DNA of 6,022 nucleotides from Chloroflexota bacterium (GCA_020845495.1 JADLFM010000219.1:1-6022), one strand, 5' to 3'. Numbered from the stretch's first letter, positions 1 to 5,270 are shown. Translations and numbers: made by a program. The notes: generated by a model from the sequence alone, not told the origin.

Positions 1-2
1 CG

Positions 3-1262
3 GCCCAGAAACTGGCCGATCGGGCCGCCCACTGGCTGGTGCTGATCGCCGTCGGATCCGGTGTGCTGACCTTCCTGGTCTGGCTGCTGGTCCTGAAGGC
101 GCCGCTCCTGCTGGCGCTGACGTTCGCCGTGACGGCCGTCGTGATCGCCTGCCCTGACGCGCTCGGCCTGGCGACACCGACGGCGATCATGGTCGCGACG
201 GACCTGGCAGCCAAGCGCGGCATCCTGTTCAAGCAGGCGATCTCATTGGAGCAGGCGTCGAAGATCCAGGCGATCATCTTCGACAAGACCGGCACGCTCA
301 CGGAAGGGAAGCCGCGCGTCACCGACGTGGTGACGGCAGGGGCGACCTCCGAGGACGACCTACTGCGGCTGGCCGGCGCGGCCGAGGCGCGGAGCGGGCA
401 CCCCCTCGCCGAGGCAGTACTCGCCGAGGTCGATCGGCGGTCGCTGGGGGGCCTCCCACCCGTCGACGACTTCGAGAACCTGGCCGGGCGCGGCGTCCGG
501 GCACGCATCGACGGCCATCAGGTGCTGGTGGGGACCCGTCGACTCCTTGACGAGCACGGCGTCGCACTAAGCGACCTAACCGGAGAAGTTGACCGGCTGC
601 TCGGCGAAGGGAAGACCCTGATGCTCGTCGCGCTCGGCCCTTCGGCGAGCTCAGGGCAAGCTAGGGCCGCCGGTGTAATCGCCGCGGCCGACACGGTGCG
701 ACCGAGTGCCTCCCACGCGGTGTCAGAGCTTCGCAAGCTGGGTATCGAGCCTGTCATGATGACGGGCGACAACCGCCGTACCGCCGACGCGATCGCGAAG
801 CAGCTCGGCATTACCCGGATCTTCGCGGAGGTGCTGCCGGAGGACAAGGCGAACGGCGTACGCCAGCTCCAGGATGAAGGGCTGTTCGTCGCAATGGTCG
901 GCGACGGCGTGAACGATGCGCCGGCTCTGGCCCAGGCGGATCTGGGGATCGCGATCGGCGCCGGCACCGACGTCGCCGTCGAGACCGGGGACGTCGTGCT
1001 GATGAAGAGCGATCCGGCCGACGTGCTCACGGCGATCGAGCTGTCGAAGGCGACCGTGCGGAAGATGCGCCAGAACCTGTTCTGGGCCGCCATCTACAAC
1101 GTCATCGCGATCCCCGTCGCGGCCGGCCTGCTCTACCCGTCGCTCGGCCTGATGCTCCGCCCCGAGTTTGGTGCGCTCGCGATGTCGGCGTCGAGCATCA
1201 CGGTCGTGTCGAATGCGCTGCTCCTCCGGCGGGAGGTGCCACCGATCCCGTCGTCGACCTGA
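3..1262 (+). CDS. Heavy-metal translocating P1B-type ATPase, CPD-motif type (C-terminal 419 residues, 5' end outside window)
   Basis: Membrane pump that exports (or moves) a transition metal using ATP. The frame is open from the left edge (AQKLADRAAHWL...), so the N-terminal metal-binding and first membrane segments are missing. Visible in order, numbered from the left edge: a transmembrane helix near residues 13-31; the CPx helix with CPDALGLATPTA (CPD at 50-52); the phosphorylation motif DKTGTLTEG (Asp94); SGHPLA, the HP-motif position of the nucleotide domain; MTGDNRRTADA; the hinge VGDGVNDAPALAQADLGIAIG; then two C-terminal helices with IYN and LAMSASS. The YN and MSxSS residues match Cu+ pumps (CopA/CopB groups), but the CPx third residue is Asp rather than Cys (CopA) or His (CopB), so the substrate is uncertain. 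An in-frame REP-like insertion adds about 9 residues (GPSASSGQA) between LMLVAL and RAAGVIAAAD. The family call is secure; the metal is not. Stop TGA is at 1260-1262. Confidence 0.95.
   Translation, partial: AQKLADRAAHWLVLIAVGSGVLTFLVWLLVLKAPLLLALTFAVTAVVIACPDALGLATPTAIMVATDLAAKRGILFKQAISLEQASKIQAIIFDKTGTLTEGKPRVTDVVTAGATSEDDLLRLAGAAEARSGHPLAEAVLAEVDRRSLGGLPPVDDFENLAGRGVRARIDGHQVLVGTRRLLDEHGVALSDLTGEVDRLLGEGKTLMLVALGPSASSGQARAAGVIAAADTVRPSASHAVSELRKLGIEPVMMTGDNRRTADAIAKQLGITRIFAEVLPEDKANGVRQLQDEGLFVAMVGDGVNDAPALAQADLGIAIGAGTDVAVETGDVVLMKSDPADVLTAIELSKATVRKMRQNLFWAAIYNVIAIPVAAGLLYPSLGLMLRPEFGALAMSASSITVVSNALLLRREVPPIPSST
636..668. repeat. REP-like short repeat inserted in frame inside the ATPase gene
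   Basis: GGCCCT (636-641) and AGGGCC (663-668) form a perfect 6-bp inverted repeat around TTCGGCGAGCTCAGGGCAAG. The core closely resembles a dispersed repeat I recall from many high-GC genomes (CCTTCGACAAGCTCAGG type). Related ATPases normally have only about two residues (such as DG) here before RAAG/LAG, whereas this protein has GPSASSGQA, so the repeat accounts for an insertion of about 27 nt. The family resemblance is from memory and only one copy lies in this window. Confidence 0.6.
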
Positions 1263-1278
1263 GATCTTGATGTGTGGC

Positions 1279-1312
1279 CCATGAGCGGCGGAGTGCACTC
1301 CGCCGCTCATGG
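1279..1312. terminator. Perfect 34-bp palindrome, likely 3' hairpin/terminator of the ATPase gene
   Basis: The half-site CCATGAGCGGCGGAGTG is followed immediately by its exact reverse complement, with no spacer (centre between 1295 and 1296). It begins 16 bp after the ATPase stop codon, where an intrinsic or bidirectional terminator would be expected. No T-run follows on the + strand (GCTGGCCTTAG) and none precedes it for the - strand, so it is not a classical rho-independent terminator. It could instead stabilise the 3' end or bind a dimeric protein. The IS boundary is 9 bp to its right. Confidence 0.55.
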
Positions 1313-1318
1313 CTGGCC

Positions 1319-1321
1319 TTA
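1319..1321. repeat. Target-site duplication TTA, left copy
   Basis: TTA directly precedes the left inverted repeat, and the same TTA follows the right one at 5198-5200. With the flanking G and C of the IS ends the match reads CTTAG on both sides. A 3-bp TNA duplication fits the IS427 group of the IS5 family. Confidence 0.7.
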
Positions 1322-1333
1322 GTACCTATCTCA
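1322..1333 (+). repeat. Left terminal inverted repeat of the IS
   Basis: GTACCTATCTCA is the exact reverse complement of 5186-5197. It lies 45 bp upstream of the transposase ribosome binding site. The match extends one base outward (A/T), but that base belongs to the TTA duplication. Confidence 0.85.
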
Positions 1334-1378
1334 GGACTGGCACCGGGCCTGCATCGTCTGCTGAGCAGGAGGTGCAGC

Positions 1379-1792
1379 ATGGGGAGGCCGAGGAAGAAGC
1401 GAGAGCCGTTGCCGCCGATCTGGCGGGTGCCGGATGAGCTGTGGAGGATCGCGGGGCCGATCATCGCGGAGCTGGATCCGCCGAACCGGGTCGGTCCGAA
1501 GCGGGTGCCGGCCCGCCCGATCCTGGACGCGATCATCTATCGGGGTCGGACCGGCTGCCAATGGAACCACCTGCCGAAGGAGTATCCGGACGACAGCACG
1601 GTGCATCGGGCCTTCCAGCGCTGGAAGCAGGCCGGGGTGTTCGAGCGGCTGTGGGCCGAGCTGATCGAACGGTGCGAGGATCTCGACGGGGTGGACTGGG
1701 AGTGGCAGGCGGCGGACGGGTCGATGGGCAAGGCCCGAAAAGGGGGGGCCATGTCGGGCCGAACCCGACCGACCGTGGCAAGGGTGGCGTGA
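1379..1792 (+). CDS. IS5-family transposase, OrfA (N-terminal part, DUF4096-like plus first catalytic Asp)
   Basis: A 137-residue frame starting at ATG 1379, chosen because AGGAGG (1367-1372) lies 6 nt upstream and the start is inside the IS; the reading frame is open further upstream, but that part precedes the IS. MGRPRKKRE is a basic start, followed by the IS5-type N-terminal domain with RTGCQWNHLPKEYP, STVHRAFQRW and GVFERLW (about residues 45-95). ADGSMGKA contains the first DDE aspartate (Asp113). After KARKGG the frame leaves the conserved sequence, which continues in the -1 frame as GGHVGPNPTDRGK. OrfA alone therefore lacks most of the catalytic domain and would be an N-terminal product, with OrfAB made by frameshifting. 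Confidence 0.88.
   Translation: MGRPRKKREPLPPIWRVPDELWRIAGPIIAELDPPNRVGPKRVPARPILDAIIYRGRTGCQWNHLPKEYPDDSTVHRAFQRWKQAGVFERLWAELIERCEDLDGVDWEWQAADGSMGKARKGGAMSGRTRPTVARVA
1738..1748 (+). promoter_or_regulatory. Probable -1 programmed frameshift site (A4G7) joining OrfA and OrfB
   Basis: The run AAAAGGGGGGG sits exactly where conserved transposase sequence moves from the OrfA frame to the -1 frame. OrfA codons here are CGA AAA GGG GGG GCC. Slipping one base back at A-AAA-GGG gives ...KARK then RGGHVGPNP. Two-frame transposases with frameshifting are known in the IS427 group. A simple inactivating indel in the homopolymer is the alternative. Confidence 0.6.
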
Positions 1793-2073
1793 AGCGCTCC
1801 CTCCTGGTCGAGGGCCACGGACGCCCGCTCTCGGCCGTGGTGGCTGGCGCCAACGTGCCTGACGACCAGCTCCTCGAAGAGACGATCGAGGCGATGGTCC
1901 TGGCGCGTCCGGAGCCGGAGCCCGACTGGCCGCAGCACCTCGCCCTGGATGCCGGCTACGACACCCCGACCGGCTGGGAGACCACCGTCGACCACGACTA
2001 CTACCCGCACATCGCGCCGCGTCGGCCCGAGGATCGGCCGCCGCCGCCCGACCCGCCGTATCCAGCTCGCAGG

Positions 2074-2081
2074 TGGGTGGT
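2074..2081. other. Left attachment junction core (attL)
   Basis: TGGGTGGT, identical to 4987-4994. To its left is IS transposase DNA (CCAGCTCGCAGG, encoding PARR). To its right is element DNA (GGAGATGACCC). The crossover dinucleotide must lie inside this 8-bp core, but the sequence alone does not say which two bases. Confidence 0.75.
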
Positions 2082-2102
2082 GGAGATGACCCAGCCACAC
2101 TA

Positions 2103-2128
2103 CCCCCGAGACGCTGTTCGTCCTCGGG
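2103..2128. repeat. Hairpin-forming inverted repeat near the element end
   Basis: CCCGAGACG (2105-2113) pairs with CGTCCTCGGG (2119-2128) with one bulged C and loop CTGTT. The segment CCCCCGAGACG (2103-2113) is also a 10/11 inverted match to CGTCTCAGGGG at 4967-4977 near the other end. It lies downstream of the zinc-finger gene (- strand), so it could act as a transcription terminator or as a recombinase-binding arm. No T-run is present. Confidence 0.4.
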
Positions 2129-2188
2129 TCCGCGTGGCATCCGCGTGTCCTCCTCTAGGGGCGTGATGGTGAGGCCGCGCTCTGGTGG

Positions 2189-2530
2189 TTATCGCACGTC
2201 CTGATCGGAGCCCAGCAGATCAGCTAGAGCAACGGGCTCGTCGCAGTGTGGGCACGCGCCTCCGGGGCCGATCCGGCGGCAGAACTGGTGGCAATCCGAG
2301 CAGCGCTGCTCGCCCAGGAAACGCGCGCCGCACGTCGGGCACTCGTAGACGGTTTCAGACTGCGGCACGCGGGGCGGCAGGTCTGGAAACCGAGGAGCAT
2401 GACGGCGACGCCAGGCGGCCTGACGGCAGGCGGCGGAGCAGTAGCGCTGACGACCGATCGGGGTGAATGGTCGGGAGCAGCGGGGGCAGGGCATCGTCAC
2501 GCCATCGTTACGGCACAGGGATTCAGTCAT
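2189..2530 (-). CDS. Small Cys-rich zinc-finger protein, partner of the serine recombinase
   Basis: A 113-residue protein. ATG 2530 is chosen because AGGAGG (plus-strand 2537-2542) sits 6 nt upstream, inside the end of the recombinase gene; the two genes overlap by 8 nt in ATGACTGA, implying translational coupling. Paired cysteines: CPRC (15/18) with YCSAAC (31/35), a treble-clef-like arrangement followed by RQAAWRRRH, a basic segment suited to nucleic acid binding; then CPTC (64/67), CSDCHQFC (77/80/84) and CPHC (93/96), likely zinc ribbons. The C-terminus is acidic (DLLGSDQDVR). The sequence style matches small proteins I recall next to recombinases of this group, but I know no established function. 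Since LSRs need a directionality factor for excision, that role is possible and purely inferred. ATG at codon 13 is an alternative start. Confidence 0.8.
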   Translation of the reverse strand: MTESLCRNDGVTMPCPRCSRPFTPIGRQRYCSAACRQAAWRRRHAPRFPDLPPRVPQSETVYECPTCGARFLGEQRCSDCHQFCRRIGPGGACPHCDEPVALADLLGSDQDVR

Positions 2531-4688
2531 CGCGCGCCTCCTGGCTCGGAGCAGTGGTCCAGCGATGGCGTGCCTCGTCGCCGACGGATCGGCGGTGCAG
2601 GTCGCGGAGCCGCTTGCGCTCGGCTTCGTCGGCCCAAAGGATCCAGCGACGCATCGGCTCGTCGGCCCGGCGGGCGCGCACCCAGCCACGGCCGATCCAG
2701 GCGGCGAGCGTGCCGGAGGGGATACCAAGCACCTGGGCTAGTTCCGAGCGCCACCACTCATCCGGCCCCAGCCCGTCGCGGCGAACCGTGCGTGGGCGAC
2801 CCGTGCTCAGGCCGAGCCGCTGACGGAGCGCCCGCACCGTCGACGCCCCAAAGCGAAGAGCGCCTCGGGCAGATCGAAACCCCTCGGCGGCCAGGCGTTC
2901 ACCAATGGCCTCCGCCGAGAGCCTCTGGTCCGTCAACTCGCGCAGCCGTTGGCACAACGCCGGGTAGGAGTTGAGGTCGGCCAGGCGCGCGATCGGCCGG
3001 AGCACCTCGCCCTCGGTCCGACCACCACCGACCCACTCGATCGCGACCAGCACCCGCTCGGTGCGCCCCTGCGCGTCGACCACGACGCGCTCGACGACTT
3101 GACGGACGATCTCCTTGCGGTCCGTCGCCGTGGTCGTCGGCGCATCCCAAAGCGCCGGGATATCGGCGGCCAGCCGCCGGATCGCCGTGCGCTCCTCGTC
3201 CGTGAGGGTGCGTGGCTGGCGGCTGGCGAAACGGCGGTACTCCTCGTCGAGCTGTTGCTGGTTGGCGAGCTTCTCCTCCCAGACGCGCTCGAGCGTCCGG
3301 GACACCAGCCGGTTCTCCGGCTCGACCGCGTGATACTGCCGAGCGGCCCGCTCGGCGTCGTACGCGGCCCGCTCACGACGCTGCTGCCAGAGTTGATCGA
3401 GTGCCTCGCGCTCGTGCTCCAGCCGGGTCGTCGCCTCCAGGGCCAGCTCCAATGCCGCCGGCTGCAGGGCCAGCAGCACCTGCTCGGCGACGAACTGATC
3501 GAGGCCGGGGCCGGCCACGTGCTGGCAGAGCGGGCCGCCGTAGTTGGTCGTCGTCCGCGTGCACTCATAGACATGCGGTTGGCCGGCGCCGTGATAGCGG
3601 ACGCCGAGTCGCGTTCGGCAGTGCGCGCACGTCACCAGGCCGGCCAGGAGGGCTGGCCCGGCCCGGACTGCGCCCAGCGACGCGGCCCGGGCACGGTTCG
3701 CCTCCAGGCGGGCACGGTTGGCTTCGTACTGCTCCCAGGTGATGTAGGCCGGGCATTGGTCCGGTACGAAGGCGAGCCACTCGCTCGGCGCCATGACGAC
3801 GCGCCCGCTCCGAGGCCGCCCGGGTTGGTGCTGGCGCGGATCGTCCTGCCGCCGCCCATAGACGTAGGCACCGGCATACAGGGGGTGCTTGAGGATCTGC
3901 TGGAGCGTCGGTCGGTTCGGGCGGCGCCAGACCAACTGCCCCTTGCCGGGCCCCTCCCGGACCCGGATCCCAATCTGGATCTCGTGCCGCGCCAGGTAGC
4001 GCAGGACGCCACCAAGCGTCCCCAGCTCGGTGAACTTCTCGAAGACCAGGCGGACGATCGCCTGGACCTGCTCGTCCGGATCGAATGCGATCTCGCCGTC
4101 CTGCCAGACGTAGCCCGTCGGCACCGGGCAGCCCAGCTCTCCACGGCGGGCTTTGGAGAGCCGCCCCTGATACATCCGCTGCTTCAGCACGTGCAGCTCC
4201 GCTTCGCTCAGCGTGCCCTTCAGCCCCAACAGCAACCGGTCGTTGTACTGGGCCGGATCGTACACACCGTCGAGATCGGCGATCAGCGTCCGAAAGACTC
4301 CGCACAGCTCGAGCAACTGATGCCAGTCCCGATTGGAGCGCGCCAGCCGGGACATCTCGACGCCCAGGATCAGGCCGACGTGGTCCAGGCTGACCTCCGA
4401 GACCAGCCGCTGGAACCCGAGGCGATCGTCGACGGTCGTGCCGGACTTCCCGAGGTCGTCGTCGATCACCAGCACCCGCTCGGCTGCCCAGCCCAGCCCC
4501 CGCGCCCGGTCGACCAGCCCATACTGCAGCCGCGTCGACTCCTGGTGGATGAGCACCTGCTGAGCCGTCGACTGCCGCACATACACGACCGCCAGCCGAT
4601 CACGATGCCAGGGCCGCACCTTCTCCGGGCTCTCGCCGCGCGGCGGCGCGCCAACGCCTTGCTCACGCAGGGTCAGGAGCTGGCTCAT
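2523..4688 (-). CDS. Large serine recombinase (resolvase/integrase family)
   Basis: Site-specific recombinase of 721 residues that cuts and rejoins att sites through a serine-DNA link. Start ATG 4688 is preferred: GGAGG (plus-strand 4695-4699) is 6 nt upstream, while the adjacent GTG at 4691 would be only 3 nt away. Resolvase domain about 30-180: YVRQSTAQQ with nucleophile Ser40 and Arg38, then VEMSRLARS with the active-site arginines, and GLKGTLSEAELHVLKQRM leading into the long helix. Recombinase domain about 185-290 (GYVWQDGE to YAGAYVYGRR). Zinc ribbon with Cys354, Cys357, Cys376 and Cys388. Charged coiled-coil-like region about 400-490 rich in Glu/Arg/Gln. C-terminal helix-turn-helix-like segment about 640-695 (WWRSELAQVLGIPSGTLAAWIGRGW). 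All expected motifs are intact, so it is probably active. It is read opposite to the IS transposase it interrupts. Confidence 0.95.
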   Translation of the reverse strand: MSQLLTLREQGVGAPPRGESPEKVRPWHRDRLAVVYVRQSTAQQVLIHQESTRLQYGLVDRARGLGWAAERVLVIDDDLGKSGTTVDDRLGFQRLVSEVSLDHVGLILGVEMSRLARSNRDWHQLLELCGVFRTLIADLDGVYDPAQYNDRLLLGLKGTLSEAELHVLKQRMYQGRLSKARRGELGCPVPTGYVWQDGEIAFDPDEQVQAIVRLVFEKFTELGTLGGVLRYLARHEIQIGIRVREGPGKGQLVWRRPNRPTLQQILKHPLYAGAYVYGRRQDDPRQHQPGRPRSGRVVMAPSEWLAFVPDQCPAYITWEQYEANRARLEANRARAASLGAVRAGPALLAGLVTCAHCRTRLGVRYHGAGQPHVYECTRTTTNYGGPLCQHVAGPGLDQFVAEQVLLALQPAALELALEATTRLEHEREALDQLWQQRRERAAYDAERAARQYHAVEPENRLVSRTLERVWEEKLANQQQLDEEYRRFASRQPRTLTDEERTAIRRLAADIPALWDAPTTTATDRKEIVRQVVERVVVDAQGRTERVLVAIEWVGGGRTEGEVLRPIARLADLNSYPALCQRLRELTDQRLSAEAIGERLAAEGFRSARGALRFGASTVRALRQRLGLSTGRPRTVRRDGLGPDEWWRSELAQVLGIPSGTLAAWIGRGWVRARRADEPMRRWILWADEAERKRLRDLHRRSVGDEARHRWTTAPSQEARDD

Positions 4689-4918
4689 CACCCACCTCCG
4701 CTGGCCCGGAGCGAGGCTGCGTGAGCTGCCGCTCCAGCAACTGGCTCAGCAGCCAGACTAGGCGCTGACGATGCGCCGGTGGAAGCCGCGTCCACCGGCT
4801 GGCCTCCGCCTCCACCAGAGACGGGGGGGAACTCGGACGACCGGTGGATCGAGCATGGCGGGCTGCCTTCCTCGCCGCGTGGTGGCCTGGCTGCCCGCAA
4901 GTTCCTGACCAGCGCCAC
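4663..4918 (-). pseudogene. Short ORF overlapping the recombinase start, apparently frameshifted at a C7 run
   Basis: Two overlapping - strand frames look like halves of one gene. The first starts at GTG 4918 (GGAG 6 nt upstream) with (M)ALVRNLRAARPPRGEEG and, after SIHRSSEFPP, drifts into low-complexity Gly/Ala until TGA 4688. The second, in the neighbouring frame, reads SLVEAEASRWTRLPP, then AHRQRLVWLLSQLLERQL (an amphipathic Leu-rich helix) and ends at TGA 4663-4665, 26 nt inside the recombinase gene. The switch point is seven C (plus-strand G7, 4823-4829); one base less would join the frames. The second frame alone could start at GTG 4815 (50 aa). I do not recognise a domain. A real mutation, a sequencing error, or two unrelated frames are all possible. 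Position suggests translational coupling to the recombinase. Confidence 0.4.
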
Positions 4919-4966
4919 CAGCCGCTCCAGCCCTTCCAGGCCGGCGACCGGGGGCGCTGCCGTTAT

Positions 4967-4977
4967 CGTCTCAGGGG
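4967..4977. repeat. Right copy of an 11-bp inverted motif near the element ends
   Basis: CGTCTCAGGGG; its reverse complement CCCCTGAGACG matches CCCCCGAGACG (2103-2113) at 10 of 11 bases. It lies 9 bp from the right core, the other copy 21 bp from the left core. It could be a recombinase arm site in attP; chance is not excluded. Confidence 0.35.
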
Positions 4978-4986
4978 CTTTATGGC

Positions 4987-4994
4987 TGGGTGGT
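4987..4994. other. Right attachment junction core (attR)
   Basis: TGGGTGGT, identical to 2074-2081. To its left is element DNA (GGGGCTTTATGGC), to its right the rest of the IS transposase (CGAACGTGCGCATAGC, encoding ERAHS). With attL it lets attB (left IS flank + core + right IS flank) and attP (element right end + core + element left end) be reconstructed. Confidence 0.75.
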
Positions 4995-5145
4995 CGAACG
5001 TGCGCATAGCTGGCTCACGGGGTGGCGCGCCATCCTCGTCCGCTGGGACAAGAAGCCCGAGAACTACCTCGGCCTCATCCAGCTCGCCTGCGCCCTCCTC
5101 TGGTTCCGCTACCTCCTCACCCTCGCCCCATGGCTTCGCTCTTGA
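4987..5145 (+). pseudogene. IS5-family transposase, OrfB 3' fragment (C-terminal end with catalytic Glu)
   Basis: The frame WVVERAHSWLTGW, RAILVRWDKKPENY, LGLIQLACALLWFR, then LLTLAPWLRS and TGA 5143-5145 is the standard IS5-type C-terminus. Glu in WVVER (codon 4996-4998) is the third DDE residue, and LIQLACALLWFR is the conserved last helix. It has 52 codons and no start of its own. It joins the 1741-2073 fragment in the same frame once the inner element is removed, giving about 284 residues in all. Confidence 0.88.
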
Positions 5146-5185
5146 CCATCCCCACCGCGCGATCAGACAGCGCAGTACGGTAACG

Positions 5186-5197
5186 TGAGATAGGTAC
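5186..5197 (-). repeat. Right terminal inverted repeat of the IS
   Basis: TGAGATAGGTAC, exact reverse complement of 1322-1333. It lies 40 bp after the transposase stop codon. Nothing else is evident in the 5146-5185 gap. Confidence 0.85.
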
Positions 5198-5200
5198 TTA
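5198..5200. repeat. Target-site duplication TTA, right copy
   Basis: TTA immediately outside the right inverted repeat, matching 1319-1321. Genomic DNA towards the DUF2182 gene resumes from here. Confidence 0.7.
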
Positions 5201-5218
5201 GCTGGTCATCAGCATCGG

Positions 5219-5241
5219 CGGCGAATCCGGAGAATTCGCCG
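5219..5241. promoter_or_regulatory. 8-bp inverted repeat upstream of the DUF2182 promoter, possible operator
   Basis: CGGCGAAT (5219-5226) and ATTCGCCG (5234-5241) form a perfect dyad with a 7-nt spacer. It lies about 30 bp upstream of the putative -35 box, so it could bind a dimeric regulator. It lacks the T-run of a terminator. Confidence 0.4.
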
Positions 5242-5270
5242 TACGCATGCGCCTAAGGCAGCTGGGCGAC

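Larger units (their letters stand above)
1741..2166 (+). pseudogene. IS5-family transposase, OrfB 5' fragment (middle of the DDE domain), truncated by insertion
   Basis: The -1 frame carries GGHVGPNPTDRGKGGVKRSLL, VVAGANVPDDQLLEET and LALDAGYDTPTGW, the last containing the second DDE aspartate, then PPDPPYPARRWVV. Homology ends at the 8-bp repeat 2074-2081. The frame then runs into the inserted element for about 27 foreign residues (EMTQPHYPRDAV...) to TGA 2164-2166. The remaining C-terminal codons lie at 4987-5145. The foreign tail still begins with Glu (GAG), so W-V-V-E is reproduced, but nothing after it resembles a transposase. Confidence 0.88.
2074..4986 (-). mobile_element. Minimal large-serine-recombinase integrative element inserted in the IS transposase
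   Basis: The boundaries are the two copies of TGGGTGGT (2074-2081 and 4987-4994). Deleting one repeat plus the intervening DNA (2,913 bp) restores PARRWVVERAHSWLTGW in one frame, so the junctions are precise. Contents, all on the - strand: a short ORF, a 721-aa serine recombinase and a 113-aa Cys-rich protein. No phage structural, conjugation, resistance or other cargo gene is visible. Large serine recombinases leave short identical cores in attL and attR and make no larger target duplication, which fits. The ends may equally be set at 2082-4994. Confidence 0.85.
1322..5197 (+). mobile_element. IS5-family (IS427-like) insertion sequence, interrupted by a serine-recombinase element
   Basis: Bounded by 12-bp perfect terminal inverted repeats (GTACCTATCTCA at 1322-1333, TGAGATAGGTAC at 5186-5197) and flanked by TTA duplications. 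It carries a two-frame DDE transposase read on the + strand. The span is 3,876 bp because a 2,913-bp element lies inside; subtracting that gives a native length of about 963 bp, normal for this IS family. The transposase is cut at its catalytic Glu region, so this copy should be inactive unless the inner element leaves precisely. Confidence 0.9.

Noticed and set aside
518..1093. Long - strand frames opposite the ATPase
   Set aside because: Shadows of a strongly recognisable ATPase; Ser/Arg-rich compositions typical of high-GC antisense frames.
1274..1378. Upstream extension of the OrfA frame, starting before the IS at 1274
   Set aside because: It crosses the palindrome and the IS end; the ATG at 1379 has an ideal AGGAGG and gives a normal transposase start.
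2246..2974. + strand frame of 242 codons across the zinc-finger and recombinase 3' ends
   Set aside because: Low-complexity Arg/Gly/Ala sequence, opposite two supported genes with good ribosome binding sites.
4683..4698. Similarity between the recombinase start region (AGGTGGGTGATG on the - strand) and the attL junction (AGGTGGGTGGTG)
   Set aside because: The AGG at attL is IS transposase DNA, and the recombinase copy is explained by its Shine-Dalgarno and start codons; the match is short and probably chance.
2949..4724. Long + strand open frame of 591 codons opposite the recombinase
   Set aside because: It is the antisense shadow of the recombinase gene: Arg/Leu/Pro-rich, no recognisable domain, while the - strand frame carries every expected recombinase motif.
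2074..4986. Interpretation as a prophage or conjugative element
   Set aside because: Only 2.9 kb with no structural, lysis, replication or transfer genes; a minimal recombinase element explains the boundaries.
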